Shown piece after piece: positions 39,486-49,154 of a stretch of 64,000 nt of DNA (its first letter is position 1; each line of letters opens with the position of its first letter). Source of the DNA: an uncultured Alteromonas sp. Its GTDB lineage: Bacteria > Pseudomonadota > Gammaproteobacteria > Enterobacterales > Alteromonadaceae. Made by a program: the position numbers and the translations under genes. The DNA lies in assembly GCF_913058315.1 (NCBI RefSeq), contig NZ_CAJXQY010000001.1:1-64000 (forward strand). Reading direction: 5' to 3'. The notes beneath the pieces were generated by a model that saw nothing but the letters and a program-made list of their open reading frames with translations, made no database searches and was not told where the DNA came from.

Positions 39486-41030
39486 ATGTTTATTCCCAGT
39501 ATTTTACTCCGCCAGTTGTACACCCATGGAAGCCTTACTCAAACCGAAGACGGCTTGCAGTTTATGCTTAAAAACCGGCTTAAAGATGCCGTGCTCAAGC
39601 AGGTCGACAGTATTGCCATTGACGGAGAAGTCATTGCGCCTGAAAACGTTACGCTGCAGGTTGGCCCCGAGCAAATCATGTCGATGGCAGAGCTTAACGA
39701 AAGCGGTGAAGTGCCTTTTGCACTCAAGCAGGCCATTACGGTTTATCTAAATAAAACCCTGCCGGTGAGCCCGGAAAAGCATACTATCGAGCTGGTGTTC
39801 AGGGCCTCACCTTTCGGCAAACTTAAATTCAGTGTGGAAGATAATGTGTCGGCGCCGAATCTGGCCGAGGGCCATATTCCCCGCGATCCTCACGATGACT
39901 ACGCACCGGGCATTATTGAAAAGCGCCAGAAGTTTTTTGAGCACTTCTCCGGCGCCAACATCCACCATGTTGGTCAGTATTCGATTGATCCAAACACTTT
40001 ACGAGGCAATGTAGAGCATTTCATCGGGGTTGCTCAGGTGCCAATTGGTATGGCTGGCCCGGTTACTATTGATGGCGAACATGCCAAGGGCGACTTTGTG
40101 ATCCCGCTGGCCACTACTGAGGGCACTTTGGTTGCCTCTTATAACCGCGGTATGAAGCTGCTCAATATGAGTGGGGGGATTAAATCCACCGTGGTGGACG
40201 ATGCCATGCAACGCGCCCCGGTATTTGTATTTTCCGATGCCCGCGGCGCACGGGATTTCGTTGCCTGGGTAAACGAGAACATCGACAAAATTCGTGAGGA
40301 AGCCGAAGCCACCTCATCCATTGCCAAGCTCACTTATATTGATAGTTTCCTGTCTACCAAGTTTGCCTTTTTGCGCTTCAATTACCGTACCGGTGATGCG
40401 GCCGGACAAAACATGGTGGGGCGCGCTACGTTTGCCGCCTGTGGCTGGATCCTCGATCATTACGAGGGTATCGAGAACTTCTATCTGGAGTCGAACTTCG
40501 CTACCGATAAAAAAGCCTCGCAAATTAATATTATGCGTACCCGGGGTAAACGGGTCATTGCCGAGGCCACTATTAAGCGTGAGCATTTGCTGTCGGTTAT
40601 GCGGGTGGACCCTAAACAGATTGATTACCATAGCCGCGTGGCGGGGGTAGGATCGTTTTTATCCGGGGTCAATAATACCGGATTGCATTCGCCCAATGGC
40701 ATCACCGCGATGTTTATTGCCACCGGGCAGGATGTTGCCAATGTCTCTGAGTCATCAGCCGGTATTATGTACTCGGAGCTGACCGATGAAGGTGATCTGT
40801 ATATCTCACTGACCATTCCATCGCTGATTGTGGCGACCTACGGTGGTGGCACCGGTATAGGCACTCAGCGTGAGTGTCTGGAATTACTGGGCTGTTATGG
40901 CCGGGACAGAGTGTACAAGTTTGCCGAAATTGTTGGCGCGGTGGCTCTGGCCGGGGAGATCTCACTGGCCTCGGCGATCTCTAGTTCCGACTGGGTATCC
41001 TCCCACGAGCAGTATGGCCGTAACCGGTAA
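39486..41030 (+). CDS. Hydroxymethylglutaryl-CoA reductase with N-terminal extension domain
   Basis: GNVEHFIGVAQVPIGMAGPVTIDG, PLATTEGTLVASYNRG, GDAAGQNMV, VATYGGGTGIGTQREC, C-terminal SSHEQYGRNR; start trimmed to MFIPSILLRQ after AAGGAAG. Confidence 0.88.
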   Translation: MFIPSILLRQLYTHGSLTQTEDGLQFMLKNRLKDAVLKQVDSIAIDGEVIAPENVTLQVGPEQIMSMAELNESGEVPFALKQAITVYLNKTLPVSPEKHTIELVFRASPFGKLKFSVEDNVSAPNLAEGHIPRDPHDDYAPGIIEKRQKFFEHFSGANIHHVGQYSIDPNTLRGNVEHFIGVAQVPIGMAGPVTIDGEHAKGDFVIPLATTEGTLVASYNRGMKLLNMSGGIKSTVVDDAMQRAPVFVFSDARGARDFVAWVNENIDKIREEAEATSSIAKLTYIDSFLSTKFAFLRFNYRTGDAAGQNMVGRATFAACGWILDHYEGIENFYLESNFATDKKASQINIMRTRGKRVIAEATIKREHLLSVMRVDPKQIDYHSRVAGVGSFLSGVNNTGLHSPNGITAMFIATGQDVANVSESSAGIMYSELTDEGDLYISLTIPSLIVATYGGGTGIGTQRECLELLGCYGRDRVYKFAEIVGAVALAGEISLASAISSSDWVSSHEQYGRNR

Positions 41031-41136
41031 TTTGTCTGGTGCTGATCAGGAGGGCTTGCCTTCCTGGTTGGCCTTATTTTCCCGCGAAAACGATCCGAAC
41101 ACCCCGTCTTCGGCGTTAAAAAGGTAACTAAACTCA

Positions 41137-41718
41137 ATGGTTATCACGATGAATGACAATAAGGCTCGCTGGTCTTTCCCTTTCCGGGGAGTGCTGGTGT
41201 TTTTATTTTGCGCCTGGCTAGCCGGCTGTGCCAGCAACAAACCACAAATCAAAATGCGCGAAGAAACTCACTTCGCCGCGCTGAAAACCTTTTATGTTCA
41301 GCCACCGCTTAACTCATTTAACCCCACCCTGGAGCAGCATATGGCGTCGACCATCACTACTGTGTTGCAAGGCAAGGGGCTGACCGCGGCAGGCGAAGAC
41401 GAAGCCGATATAAAAGTGGGCTTTTTTCCCTCCAGCCGGGTGGAAGAAGGGGGCTCATCGGTCAGTATCGGGCTTGGCACCGGCGTGTTTGGCCGTTCTG
41501 GTGGAATATCACTGGGCAGCATCTTTAGCGTGCCGGTGGGTGAACAGGTCACTGAGTATCAGAATCTGCAGATTGAAGTGGTGCAGGACGGTGAGTTTAT
41601 CTATAGCGCTGCCGGTAGCGCCGAGCTGGAAGCTAACGACAGCATAAGTGTGCAGCAGGCATTATCGGAACTGGTCGTTACATTGCTGCAGCCTTTCCCC
41701 GCCAACCGGTCAAACTAG
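41137..41718 (+). CDS. DUF4136-like lipoprotein
   Basis: Lipobox WLAGC; KTFYVQPPLNSFNPTLEQHMASTITTVLQGKGLTAAGEDEADIKVGFF. Confidence 0.7.
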   Translation: MVITMNDNKARWSFPFRGVLVFLFCAWLAGCASNKPQIKMREETHFAALKTFYVQPPLNSFNPTLEQHMASTITTVLQGKGLTAAGEDEADIKVGFFPSSRVEEGGSSVSIGLGTGVFGRSGGISLGSIFSVPVGEQVTEYQNLQIEVVQDGEFIYSAAGSAELEANDSISVQQALSELVVTLLQPFPANRSN

Positions 41719-41813
41719 CTGCGAAGTGTCAGAATCGCACGGCCAGTGGGATTGTTAAAGTGTGTTTAGTCCCCAGATTTATACATCGATTCATAATTAG
41801 ATGAGGGCACCTT

Positions 41814-42341
41814 ATGACACGTCATTTTGAACAGGCCGAAGGCTTGTACGAACAAAAAGATCCGGCCACCGACGGTTTTGTATTTAATCAGACTATGTTA
41901 CGTATAGCGGATCCGGTTCGTTCGCTGGATTTTTACACCCGGGTTATGGGCATGACCTTGCTGAGAAAACTGGATTTTCCGGAAATGAAATTCAGTTTGT
42001 ATTTTCTCACCACTGGCGAGGATTTCTCTGATATCAGCGAAGATCAGGCACAGCGCACGGCACAAACCTTTGGCCGTCCGGCAATGCTCGAATTAACCTA
42101 CAACTGGGGGGATACCGCCGAGTCTACCCGTTATCACAACGGTAACAGCGATCCCCGTGGTTTTGGTCATATTGGTTTTCATGTACCGGATCTGCAAGGG
42201 GCGTGTCAGCGCTTTGAGGAGCTGGGCGTTGAATTTCAGAAGCGTCTTGAAGACGGCAGTATGAATAATCTCGCGTTCATTAAAGATCCCGACGGTTACT
42301 GGATTGAGATCTTTGATGCTAACGGCATGGCCGGCAAATAG
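41814..42341 (+). CDS. gloA: Lactoylglutathione lyase (glyoxalase I)
   Basis: [42 protein letters not shown]...[12 protein letters not shown]...[15 protein letters not shown]. Confidence 0.93.
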   Translation: MTRHFEQAEGLYEQKDPATDGFVFNQTMLRIADPVRSLDFYTRVMGMTLLRKLDFPEMKFSLYFLTTGEDFSDISEDQAQRTAQTFGRPAMLELTYNWGDTAESTRYHNGNSDPRGFGHIGFHVPDLQGACQRFEELGVEFQKRLEDGSMNNLAFIKDPDGYWIEIFDANGMAGK

Positions 42342-42398
42342 CGGTTTAAGTCCGGCTCATGGGAGGGAAACCTCATCCTCCTGTGGGCTGGTGAATGA

Positions 42399-43292
42399 CT
42401 AGTTTTCCTGAAATGCTGCATAGATGGCCTCTACCACACCGGTATATCTGGCGGGCAGGGCGCGGTAACGGGAACGCAGCAGGTAAAGTGGTTCAGAAAC
42501 GGTTGTAGCTGAGGGGTATACCGCAATGCTGCCTCCGTGGCCGGCAAACTTCTCCACACTGGCTGGTAATACAGTAAAGCCGACTCCCGCACTCACCGGC
42601 AATAGTATTTGCGATAGCTGGTTAACGTAACCGGTGCGGTTTAGTTTGGGTACCTCAAGGCTGGCCAGCTCTTGTTCGCCACAATGATCGCAATAAAGCT
42701 GCAAGTAGTGGGCGGCATCCGGGTGATCAATCAGCCCGAGTTGACGAAGCGTTGCACTAATATCGGTGAAATCATTAATCGTAGCGGGTAAGAACAAGCT
42801 TAATGCTTCTTCTGCCAGATAGTCTGCACTGAGGGATTCATCCGCCGGTGTATGTGTCACAATGCCAATATCAATAGCCCCCTGTTTCAAACAGTTCACG
42901 ATGCGATGCCGGGGAGCGACTTCCAGGTGAATTGCCAAAGCAGGGTGTTGGGCCTGCAAGGCGGTGAGCTTTGGATATATTCGCAGGGCCACAGCGCCTG
43001 AGCAGGCAATGGTGCAGCGCCCCGAATGGGGCTCATCAAATTTTAACTGTTCGAGAAACTGCTGTTGTCTGGCTTCGTCTTGTTTGGCATAGCGGTAAAC
43101 CTGCCGCCCCTGTTCGGTGAGTTCAATGCCCTTTCCTAACCGAACCAGTAATTCGCACTCGCAGCTTTGCTCCAGCTTTTTCACATGCTGGCTAACACCG
43201 GGTTGAGTCATAAACAACCGCTCTGCGGTGTTGGTGAAGCTGCCAGTTTCCGCCAGGGTTATAAAGGTTTTAAGGTGTTTGGGATTCAGCAT
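42399..43292 (-). CDS. LysR-family transcriptional regulator
   Basis: MLNPKHLKTFITLAETGSFTNTAERLFMTQPGVSQHVKKLEQ; start trimmed to MLNPKHL at 43292. Confidence 0.93.
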   Translation of the reverse strand: MLNPKHLKTFITLAETGSFTNTAERLFMTQPGVSQHVKKLEQSCECELLVRLGKGIELTEQGRQVYRYAKQDEARQQQFLEQLKFDEPHSGRCTIACSGAVALRIYPKLTALQAQHPALAIHLEVAPRHRIVNCLKQGAIDIGIVTHTPADESLSADYLAEEALSLFLPATINDFTDISATLRQLGLIDHPDAAHYLQLYCDHCGEQELASLEVPKLNRTGYVNQLSQILLPVSAGVGFTVLPASVEKFAGHGGSIAVYPSATTVSEPLYLLRSRYRALPARYTGVVEAIYAAFQEN

Positions 43293-43303
43293 ATTATAAA
43301 TAT

Positions 43304-43334
43304 AAATTATCAATTTAAGAAAATATGATAATTT
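43304..43334. promoter_or_regulatory. Inverted repeat in the lysR/VOC divergent region
   Basis: AAATTATCA-N13-TGATAATTT, perfect 9-bp arms. Confidence 0.5.
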
Positions 43335-43391
43335 TATGTTTTGGTTATGTCCAGTTACTCTGACGCCATCGTCATCACTCAGGAGTTAACC

Positions 43392-43907
43392 ATGACAGAC
43401 AATAGTCAAAAACCTTACCCTCGCACTTTTTCGCATCTCGGTATTTCAGTACCAGACCTGGACGCTGCCGTTAAATTCTACACCGAGGTCCTCGGCTGGT
43501 ATCTCATTATGAAACCCACCGAAATTGTTGAAGATACCTCAGCCATTGGTGAGATGTGCACCGATGTGTTTGGTGCGGGATGGGAGAAGTTTCGCATTGC
43601 GCATTTATCCACGGGTGACCGGGTTGGTGTGGAAATTTTTGAATTTAAGGATCAGCAAAATCCGGAGAATAATTTTGAGTACTGGAAAACCGGTATTTTC
43701 CATTTCTGTGTACAAGACCCGGATGTGGAAGGACTGGCAGAACGAATTGTGGCTGCCGGTGGTAAAAAGCGCATGAAAGCGCCGCGGTATTATTATCCGG
43801 GTGAGAAGCCCTACCGCATGATTTATATGGAAGATCCGTTTGGTAATATTCTGGAGATCTACAGCCATAGCTACGAGCTGCACTATGCCAGTGGTGCTTA
43901 TCAATAG
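43392..43907 (+). CDS. VOC/glyoxalase-family protein
   Basis: FSHLGISVPDLDAAVKFYTEVLGWYL ... IYMEDPFGNILEIYSHSYE; start after AGGAG at 43392. Confidence 0.88.
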   Translation: MTDNSQKPYPRTFSHLGISVPDLDAAVKFYTEVLGWYLIMKPTEIVEDTSAIGEMCTDVFGAGWEKFRIAHLSTGDRVGVEIFEFKDQQNPENNFEYWKTGIFHFCVQDPDVEGLAERIVAAGGKKRMKAPRYYYPGEKPYRMIYMEDPFGNILEIYSHSYELHYASGAYQ

Positions 43908-43927
43908 GTTGTTAAAGGCATAAAGGA

Positions 43928-43955
43928 AAAAGCCGGAACATAGGTTCCGGCTTTT
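43928..43955. terminator. Bidirectional terminator-like hairpin
   Basis: AAAAGCCGGAAC-atag-GTTCCGGCTTTT between convergent genes. Confidence 0.8.
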
Positions 43956-43961
43956 GGGTTT

Positions 43962-46900
43962 TTAGTGGTTGGTATGCTTCCAGTGATACTGGTGCGCCTT
44001 GGCATCCACTTCGGCCGCTGTTTGCTGCGGCATAAAGGCTTTATTATTACCTTCAAAGAAGAACGGCTGGCGCTTTTGCTTGCTACCCATTTCGTTCATG
44101 GTGGCAACGTCATACACGCGGCCGTTAATCACGGTGTAGGTTACATATTCACTGCGGCGAATGTCGTTAAGCACGTCGCCATCGGTGATCATCAGGTCGG
44201 CCAGTTTACCCGGCTCAATGCTGCCGAGGTCCTTGCCCATGCCCAGATGCGTTGCGCCATCAATGGTAGCACCGCGCAGGGCTTCCCAGGGCGTAAAGCC
44301 GCCCTGATCCATCAACCACATTTCCCAGTGAGCGGCTAACCCTTCGCGCTGACCGTGCGCACCAATGTGCACACTTACGCCATTATCGCGCAGTTCTTTC
44401 GCGTAAGACGCTACATTTACGTGGTTGTACTGATCATCCGGCGCCGTAGGGCGGCGAATAGCACGGGCATCCAGAATGGTAGATGGCACATAACGCAGCA
44501 GGCGCTCGTTGTTCCACACTTCGGTGCGATCGTACCAGTATTCTTCACCCATCAGGCCACCGTAAGACACCACAAAGGTTGGCGTGTAACCAAAATCAGT
44601 GGCTTTCCATAGCTGGGTCAGGTCGTCGTAGCCACGGGCAATGGGCAATGAATGCTCAAGGCCGGTATGGCCGTCAACCAGCATGGTCAGGTTTTGCTGA
44701 AACTTGCCGCCGCCTTCCGGTACCACCATCATTTGCTGATTATTAGCCGCCCATAACACTTGCTGGCGTTGATCCCGGCGTGGCTGGTTATAGCTTTTCA
44801 CCGAGATAGCGCCGCTGTCTTTCAGGCGCTGAACATGGAAGTAAGCATCGTCATAGTTGTTAATTTGTGCCTTATAGCCAATACCTTCTGCACCGTACAA
44901 AATAGTCCCGGTAGAGTAGATGCGCGGTGCTACGCGTTCACCTGCACGTTGAAGCTCCGACGCGGCAAAGATCTCAGTGGTATCGTTAGACGGATCGTGA
45001 ATGGTGGTCACACCGAACGACAGGTTGGAATATTGCATCCAGTTTTGTTGCGGAATGATCTCACTGCGGCCTTGTCCGCCGTGGGCGTGGGTATCCACTA
45101 ATCCGGGCAGAACGGTTTTACCTGAGGCATCAATCAACATAGCGTCGCCGGGGATATCTACTTCTCCGCGCTTACCTACGGCGGCAATGCGGTTATCCAG
45201 GATCAGTACCACACCATCCTCGATAACTTCCCGGGTATTATCAGCATCACGCATGGTGACTACCGTACCCCCTACCAGTGCCTTATAACCGCCGGGCTTG
45301 TCGCTGGTGGCGGTGAAGCTCAAATCGAGGCCCTCAGCCAGCGGGTCGGGCAACTCATCGGCCGCTTTATCACCGGCAAAGGCAAACGCGTCTTCCAGCT
45401 TACGTTCAAAATAGTAGGGGCCATGGAACCAGCCCACACTGCTGCTGTCTGGTGCCCAGGTGAGGTACTCACCGGCGCGATCAGATAGCTGAGTAACCGG
45501 CAGAGACGACATATTCGGGCCAATAGTGACTTTCTTACCATTGTCTACGTATGGCGTTACATAGGTATTAAACTGATGAACAAATGCGACCCATTTGCGA
45601 TCCGGCGACAGGCGGTATTCCGCTACTTTGTCGGCGCCGTACAGGTGTACCCGGTGATCGTCGCCATGCAGGTTTACACTCGCCAGCTGTGTTGCACCGT
45701 AGGGCGAGTCATAACTGCGTTCAGTAAAGAATAAACGCTCGCTATCACCGGCGAAATGCGGTTGCATGCCTGAACTGCTGACCTTTTTCGGCTCGCCTTT
45801 ATCCAGGTCCATCACGTATAAGCCTGGCTCTACCGAATACTTGGGATCAAGCAGGTAGCCGCCGGTAAATTTACGGTAGGTAACTAATTCGCCGTCTGGT
45901 GAAAACGCCGGCTCTACGTAGTGCCCCGGCTCAGGGGTTATTACTTTACCCTTACCACCACGGGCAGAGACGATGCGTACATCGCCTAATTTCTGGTCGT
46001 TCCAGGTGGTGTAGATAATCCGCTTACCGTCGGCAGAATAGCGCGGGTAGTATTCATCATGCTCATCCTGACGGGTAAGGCGTTTTGATTTACCGCTTTT
46101 TAAATCTTTGACGTACAGTTTGCCCAGCGCCTGAAACAGCACCGATTTGCCGTCCGGCGATTTCTGCGACCAGCGGATCATCTTTACATTGAAGGTGTCC
46201 GGGGCTACGTCTACATCAAAACGCAATGCATCGGCATATTGCAGCTTGGCTTCAACGGCGATATCGATGGTGTCTACCGATTGGTCTTTTATATTGAGCT
46301 TATGAAACTTTCCGCCGGCCCAGTAAACAATGGCTTTGCTGTCTGGCGTCCAGTCAAAATAGGCATAATAGCCTTCTATGCCAAAACCTTCCTGCATGTC
46401 GCGCTCCATTTCACGGCTTAGCAGGCTTTCTTCACCGGTGGCCAGATCTTTGATAAACAGCGCGGTGTCGTACTTCACCCGACGTAAAAAAGCGATGTAC
46501 TTACCGTCTGGCGAAGGGGTTGGTACTACGGCGCCGCCAGTGCCGGAGATAACGCGGTCTTCTTCACCGGTACTGCGATCAAAGCGGGTAATGGCAAAAA
46601 TGCCTTCCAGCGGGTCGCGATTGTAGTCAAAGCGGTAGCCGCCAGAGGTACTCTGGGTGTAGTAGATATACTTGCCGTCGTGGGAGAACACCGGATCGGT
46701 AATGTTGTTTTGTTCACGTTTGCCGGATACCCGTTCTTTAATGGGCAGACCGCTACCGCCGGAATGATGATAAATCCAGATTTCGCCGGCCGGAATACTG
46801 CGGGTAGACGTTATGCCTTTGGTGACCACAATATATTCGCCATCCGGACTCCATTTAGGCGAGTGGATAGTGTTATTTTTCTCTTTAGTTACCTGGCGCA

Positions 46901-47312
46901 GGTTGTCACCGTTGGCATCCATCACCCACACGTTGGATACGCCGCCACGGTCAGAGATAAACGCAATTTTGCTGCCGTCGGGTGAAATAGCCGGGTGAAT
47001 ATTCCAGGCGAAGTCCTGAGTTAACGGCTGAGCGTTGCCGCCGTCGAGGTCAGCTTTATAAATATCACCAAGCATGTCGAACAGGAAGTATTCGCCATCA
47101 GGTGCTACGTCGAGGCTCGACCAGGTGGTTTCGGAAGTGTTGATGGTGACATCGTGCAAAGGATAGGGTGGGTTAGTCACTTCCCACTTGTCCTCGGCAT
47201 CACTTTCTTGTGCGGCCAGCGGGGCGCTGAGCAGACAAAGTGAGGTGAATACCGAAGCACTCAATAAGGTTAATTTTTGCTTAGGGGTGTGCAGATTTGT
47301 CGTTAGCTTCAT
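43962..47312 (-). CDS. Secreted amidohydrolase with N-terminal TolB/PD40-type beta-propeller
   Basis: Repeats such as AISPDGSKIAFISDRGGVSNVWVMDANG; amidohydrolase DASGKTVLPGLVDTHAHGG and GSIEPGKLADLMITDGD. Confidence 0.93.
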   Translation of the reverse strand: MKLTTNLHTPKQKLTLLSASVFTSLCLLSAPLAAQESDAEDKWEVTNPPYPLHDVTINTSETTWSSLDVAPDGEYFLFDMLGDIYKADLDGGNAQPLTQDFAWNIHPAISPDGSKIAFISDRGGVSNVWVMDANGDNLRQVTKEKNNTIHSPKWSPDGEYIVVTKGITSTRSIPAGEIWIYHHSGGSGLPIKERVSGKREQNNITDPVFSHDGKYIYYTQSTSGGYRFDYNRDPLEGIFAITRFDRSTGEEDRVISGTGGAVVPTPSPDGKYIAFLRRVKYDTALFIKDLATGEESLLSREMERDMQEGFGIEGYYAYFDWTPDSKAIVYWAGGKFHKLNIKDQSVDTIDIAVEAKLQYADALRFDVDVAPDTFNVKMIRWSQKSPDGKSVLFQALGKLYVKDLKSGKSKRLTRQDEHDEYYPRYSADGKRIIYTTWNDQKLGDVRIVSARGGKGKVITPEPGHYVEPAFSPDGELVTYRKFTGGYLLDPKYSVEPGLYVMDLDKGEPKKVSSSGMQPHFAGDSERLFFTERSYDSPYGATQLASVNLHGDDHRVHLYGADKVAEYRLSPDRKWVAFVHQFNTYVTPYVDNGKKVTIGPNMSSLPVTQLSDRAGEYLTWAPDSSSVGWFHGPYYFERKLEDAFAFAGDKAADELPDPLAEGLDLSFTATSDKPGGYKALVGGTVVTMRDADNTREVIEDGVVLILDNRIAAVGKRGEVDIPGDAMLIDASGKTVLPGLVDTHAHGGQGRSEIIPQQNWMQYSNLSFGVTTIHDPSNDTTEIFAASELQRAGERVAPRIYSTGTILYGAEGIGYKAQINNYDDAYFHVQRLKDSGAISVKSYNQPRRDQRQQVLWAANNQQMMVVPEGGGKFQQNLTMLVDGHTGLEHSLPIARGYDDLTQLWKATDFGYTPTFVVSYGGLMGEEYWYDRTEVWNNERLLRYVPSTILDARAIRRPTAPDDQYNHVNVASYAKELRDNGVSVHIGAHGQREGLAAHWEMWLMDQGGFTPWEALRGATIDGATHLGMGKDLGSIEPGKLADLMITDGDVLNDIRRSEYVTYTVINGRVYDVATMNEMGSKQKRQPFFFEGNNKAFMPQQTAAEVDAKAHQYHWKHTNH

Positions 47313-47462
47313 TGTTATTCTCTACGTCTTTTTTGTTGTAATGTTCGGGCCTGAGCCCGCAGCAAAGTCAATCTTCCCTGGATTGTTAATAGTCAGTATA
47401 AAGTATGTTTAGGGTGAGATGTTGCAGTTCATCGGATAAGTTTGGAAGGTAAACTGCGGGGC

Positions 47463-48992
47463 TTATTGCGGGTCGGGGAATTGGCCACGAATGGCGGTAA
47501 CGGACGCAAAATTAGCCAGCAACAAATCGACCAGACGGGGATCAAACTGCTTGCTTCGTTGTTCAGTGAAGTAGTCCCGTATTTGCTCTTCAGACCAGGG
47601 GCCCTTATAGCACCGTTTACTGCCCAGGGCGTCAAACACATCTGCTACGGCTACAATGCGCCCGGCAACAGAAATGGCATTTTCGCTCAGGCCGTTAGGG
47701 TAGCCAGTGCCGTCCCAGCATTCATGATGTTCGCAGGCAATGGTGGCGCCAAGCTGTAAAATGGGGTTATCACTTTTACACAGCATGTCGTACCCGGCTT
47801 TGGCATGAGTCTGCATGATCTGCCGTTCTTCATCGGTGTGAGGACCTGGTTTGTTCAGGATCACATCCGGAATGGCTACCTTGCCCACATCGTGGAGCGG
47901 CGACGCCAGTTTGATCATTTCTGCCTCATTGTCGGGTAAGCCATAATACCTGGCCAGTAAAGCACTGATATGCGCTACCCGCCTGACATGGGAGCCGGTC
48001 TCTTTCGAGCGAATCTCTACCGCCTCACCGATGATGTAAGATAGTTCCCGTTGTGAGTCGCGGATCACCTCGCGCAGTTTCAGGTTCTCGTGGGATACTG
48101 CGATATTGTTGGCAAAGAACGATAACAAATGGTGCTGTACCGGCTCCAGCGGTTCGTTTTTCGCCACGTACAGCACATTTTCCATCCCTCTGCGGGTGGT
48201 AAAATAACTCACAAAGTAATCGCTGCCCTGAATGTTACTGTGTTGGCTCAGCGCTTCTTCAATGCGCGTTTGCACAGTAGCAGGGATTATCGATATCGAT
48301 TGGCCCTGTAAGCTGGTAGCCAGAATTTTGTATCGGTTACCGGAATTAATGTACCGGGAAATGGCGCAGCAGATAATTTCCGAACTTTCGATACCGAGCA
48401 GTACGGATATTTGATTGAGTATGGCGGAAGCAAACTGCGGCAGGGTGTCGCACTCGATAAACTGGGTGGTGGCGCTGATGATTTTTTCCAGGCCCTGGCG
48501 GTGGCGCTCAATCAGGCGAATATCGCGATAAGCCCGCAGCGCAGCATAGATACTGGTTTTCAGTCTTAATGCCGTCAGCTCAGTTTTGTTTTTATAATCG
48601 TTGATATCGTAATCACGGATAACCCGTTCTTCCGGCGCTTCGCCGGGTTGACCGGTGCGCAAAATGAGCCGGATAACGTGGTTGTTCAACGTTTCACGCA
48701 CCCAGTGCACCAGTTCCAGGCCCGCCTGTGTGGTTTCCATCACCACATCGATAATGGCTACAGCAATGGTGTTATGTTTATCGGCTATTAAGATATCGCG
48801 GGCTTCAGCAGCACTGCTGGCGGTAATGATATTCAGTGGGCGTTGTTCAAAAACAAAATCACCCAGTACCATACGGGTAACGGCGTGGATTTCCGGCTCA
48901 TCATCAACCACCAGTATCGTCCAGGCCGTTAACAGCTCTTCTTCGAGATCGGTTTCGTCATCGTTGGTAAAAAGTAATTCGTCACCGAGCAT
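47463..48992 (-). CDS. Response regulator with HD-GYP domain (REC, DUF3369-like linker, HD-GYP)
   Basis: ILVVDDEPEIHAVTRMVL; canonical PLHDVGKVAIPD, HHECWDGTGYPNGL, VADVFDALGSKR. Confidence 0.93.
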   Translation of the reverse strand: MLGDELLFTNDDETDLEEELLTAWTILVVDDEPEIHAVTRMVLGDFVFEQRPLNIITASSAAEARDILIADKHNTIAVAIIDVVMETTQAGLELVHWVRETLNNHVIRLILRTGQPGEAPEERVIRDYDINDYKNKTELTALRLKTSIYAALRAYRDIRLIERHRQGLEKIISATTQFIECDTLPQFASAILNQISVLLGIESSEIICCAISRYINSGNRYKILATSLQGQSISIIPATVQTRIEEALSQHSNIQGSDYFVSYFTTRRGMENVLYVAKNEPLEPVQHHLLSFFANNIAVSHENLKLREVIRDSQRELSYIIGEAVEIRSKETGSHVRRVAHISALLARYYGLPDNEAEMIKLASPLHDVGKVAIPDVILNKPGPHTDEERQIMQTHAKAGYDMLCKSDNPILQLGATIACEHHECWDGTGYPNGLSENAISVAGRIVAVADVFDALGSKRCYKGPWSEEQIRDYFTEQRSKQFDPRLVDLLLANFASVTAIRGQFPDPQ

Positions 48993-49154
48993 TATACGGT
49001 TACCTCGTCGCCACTGTGACAACCGCTTAGGAATTTAAGGGGCTGCAAATTAACTATAGTACGAGGTTGATGAATCCGCCTGGCCGTTTATGCCAGTAAC
49101 AACAGCAAATGCAGAGGTCATCATAGTGCCTCTGAATTCGCTGCCGTTTAGTGC

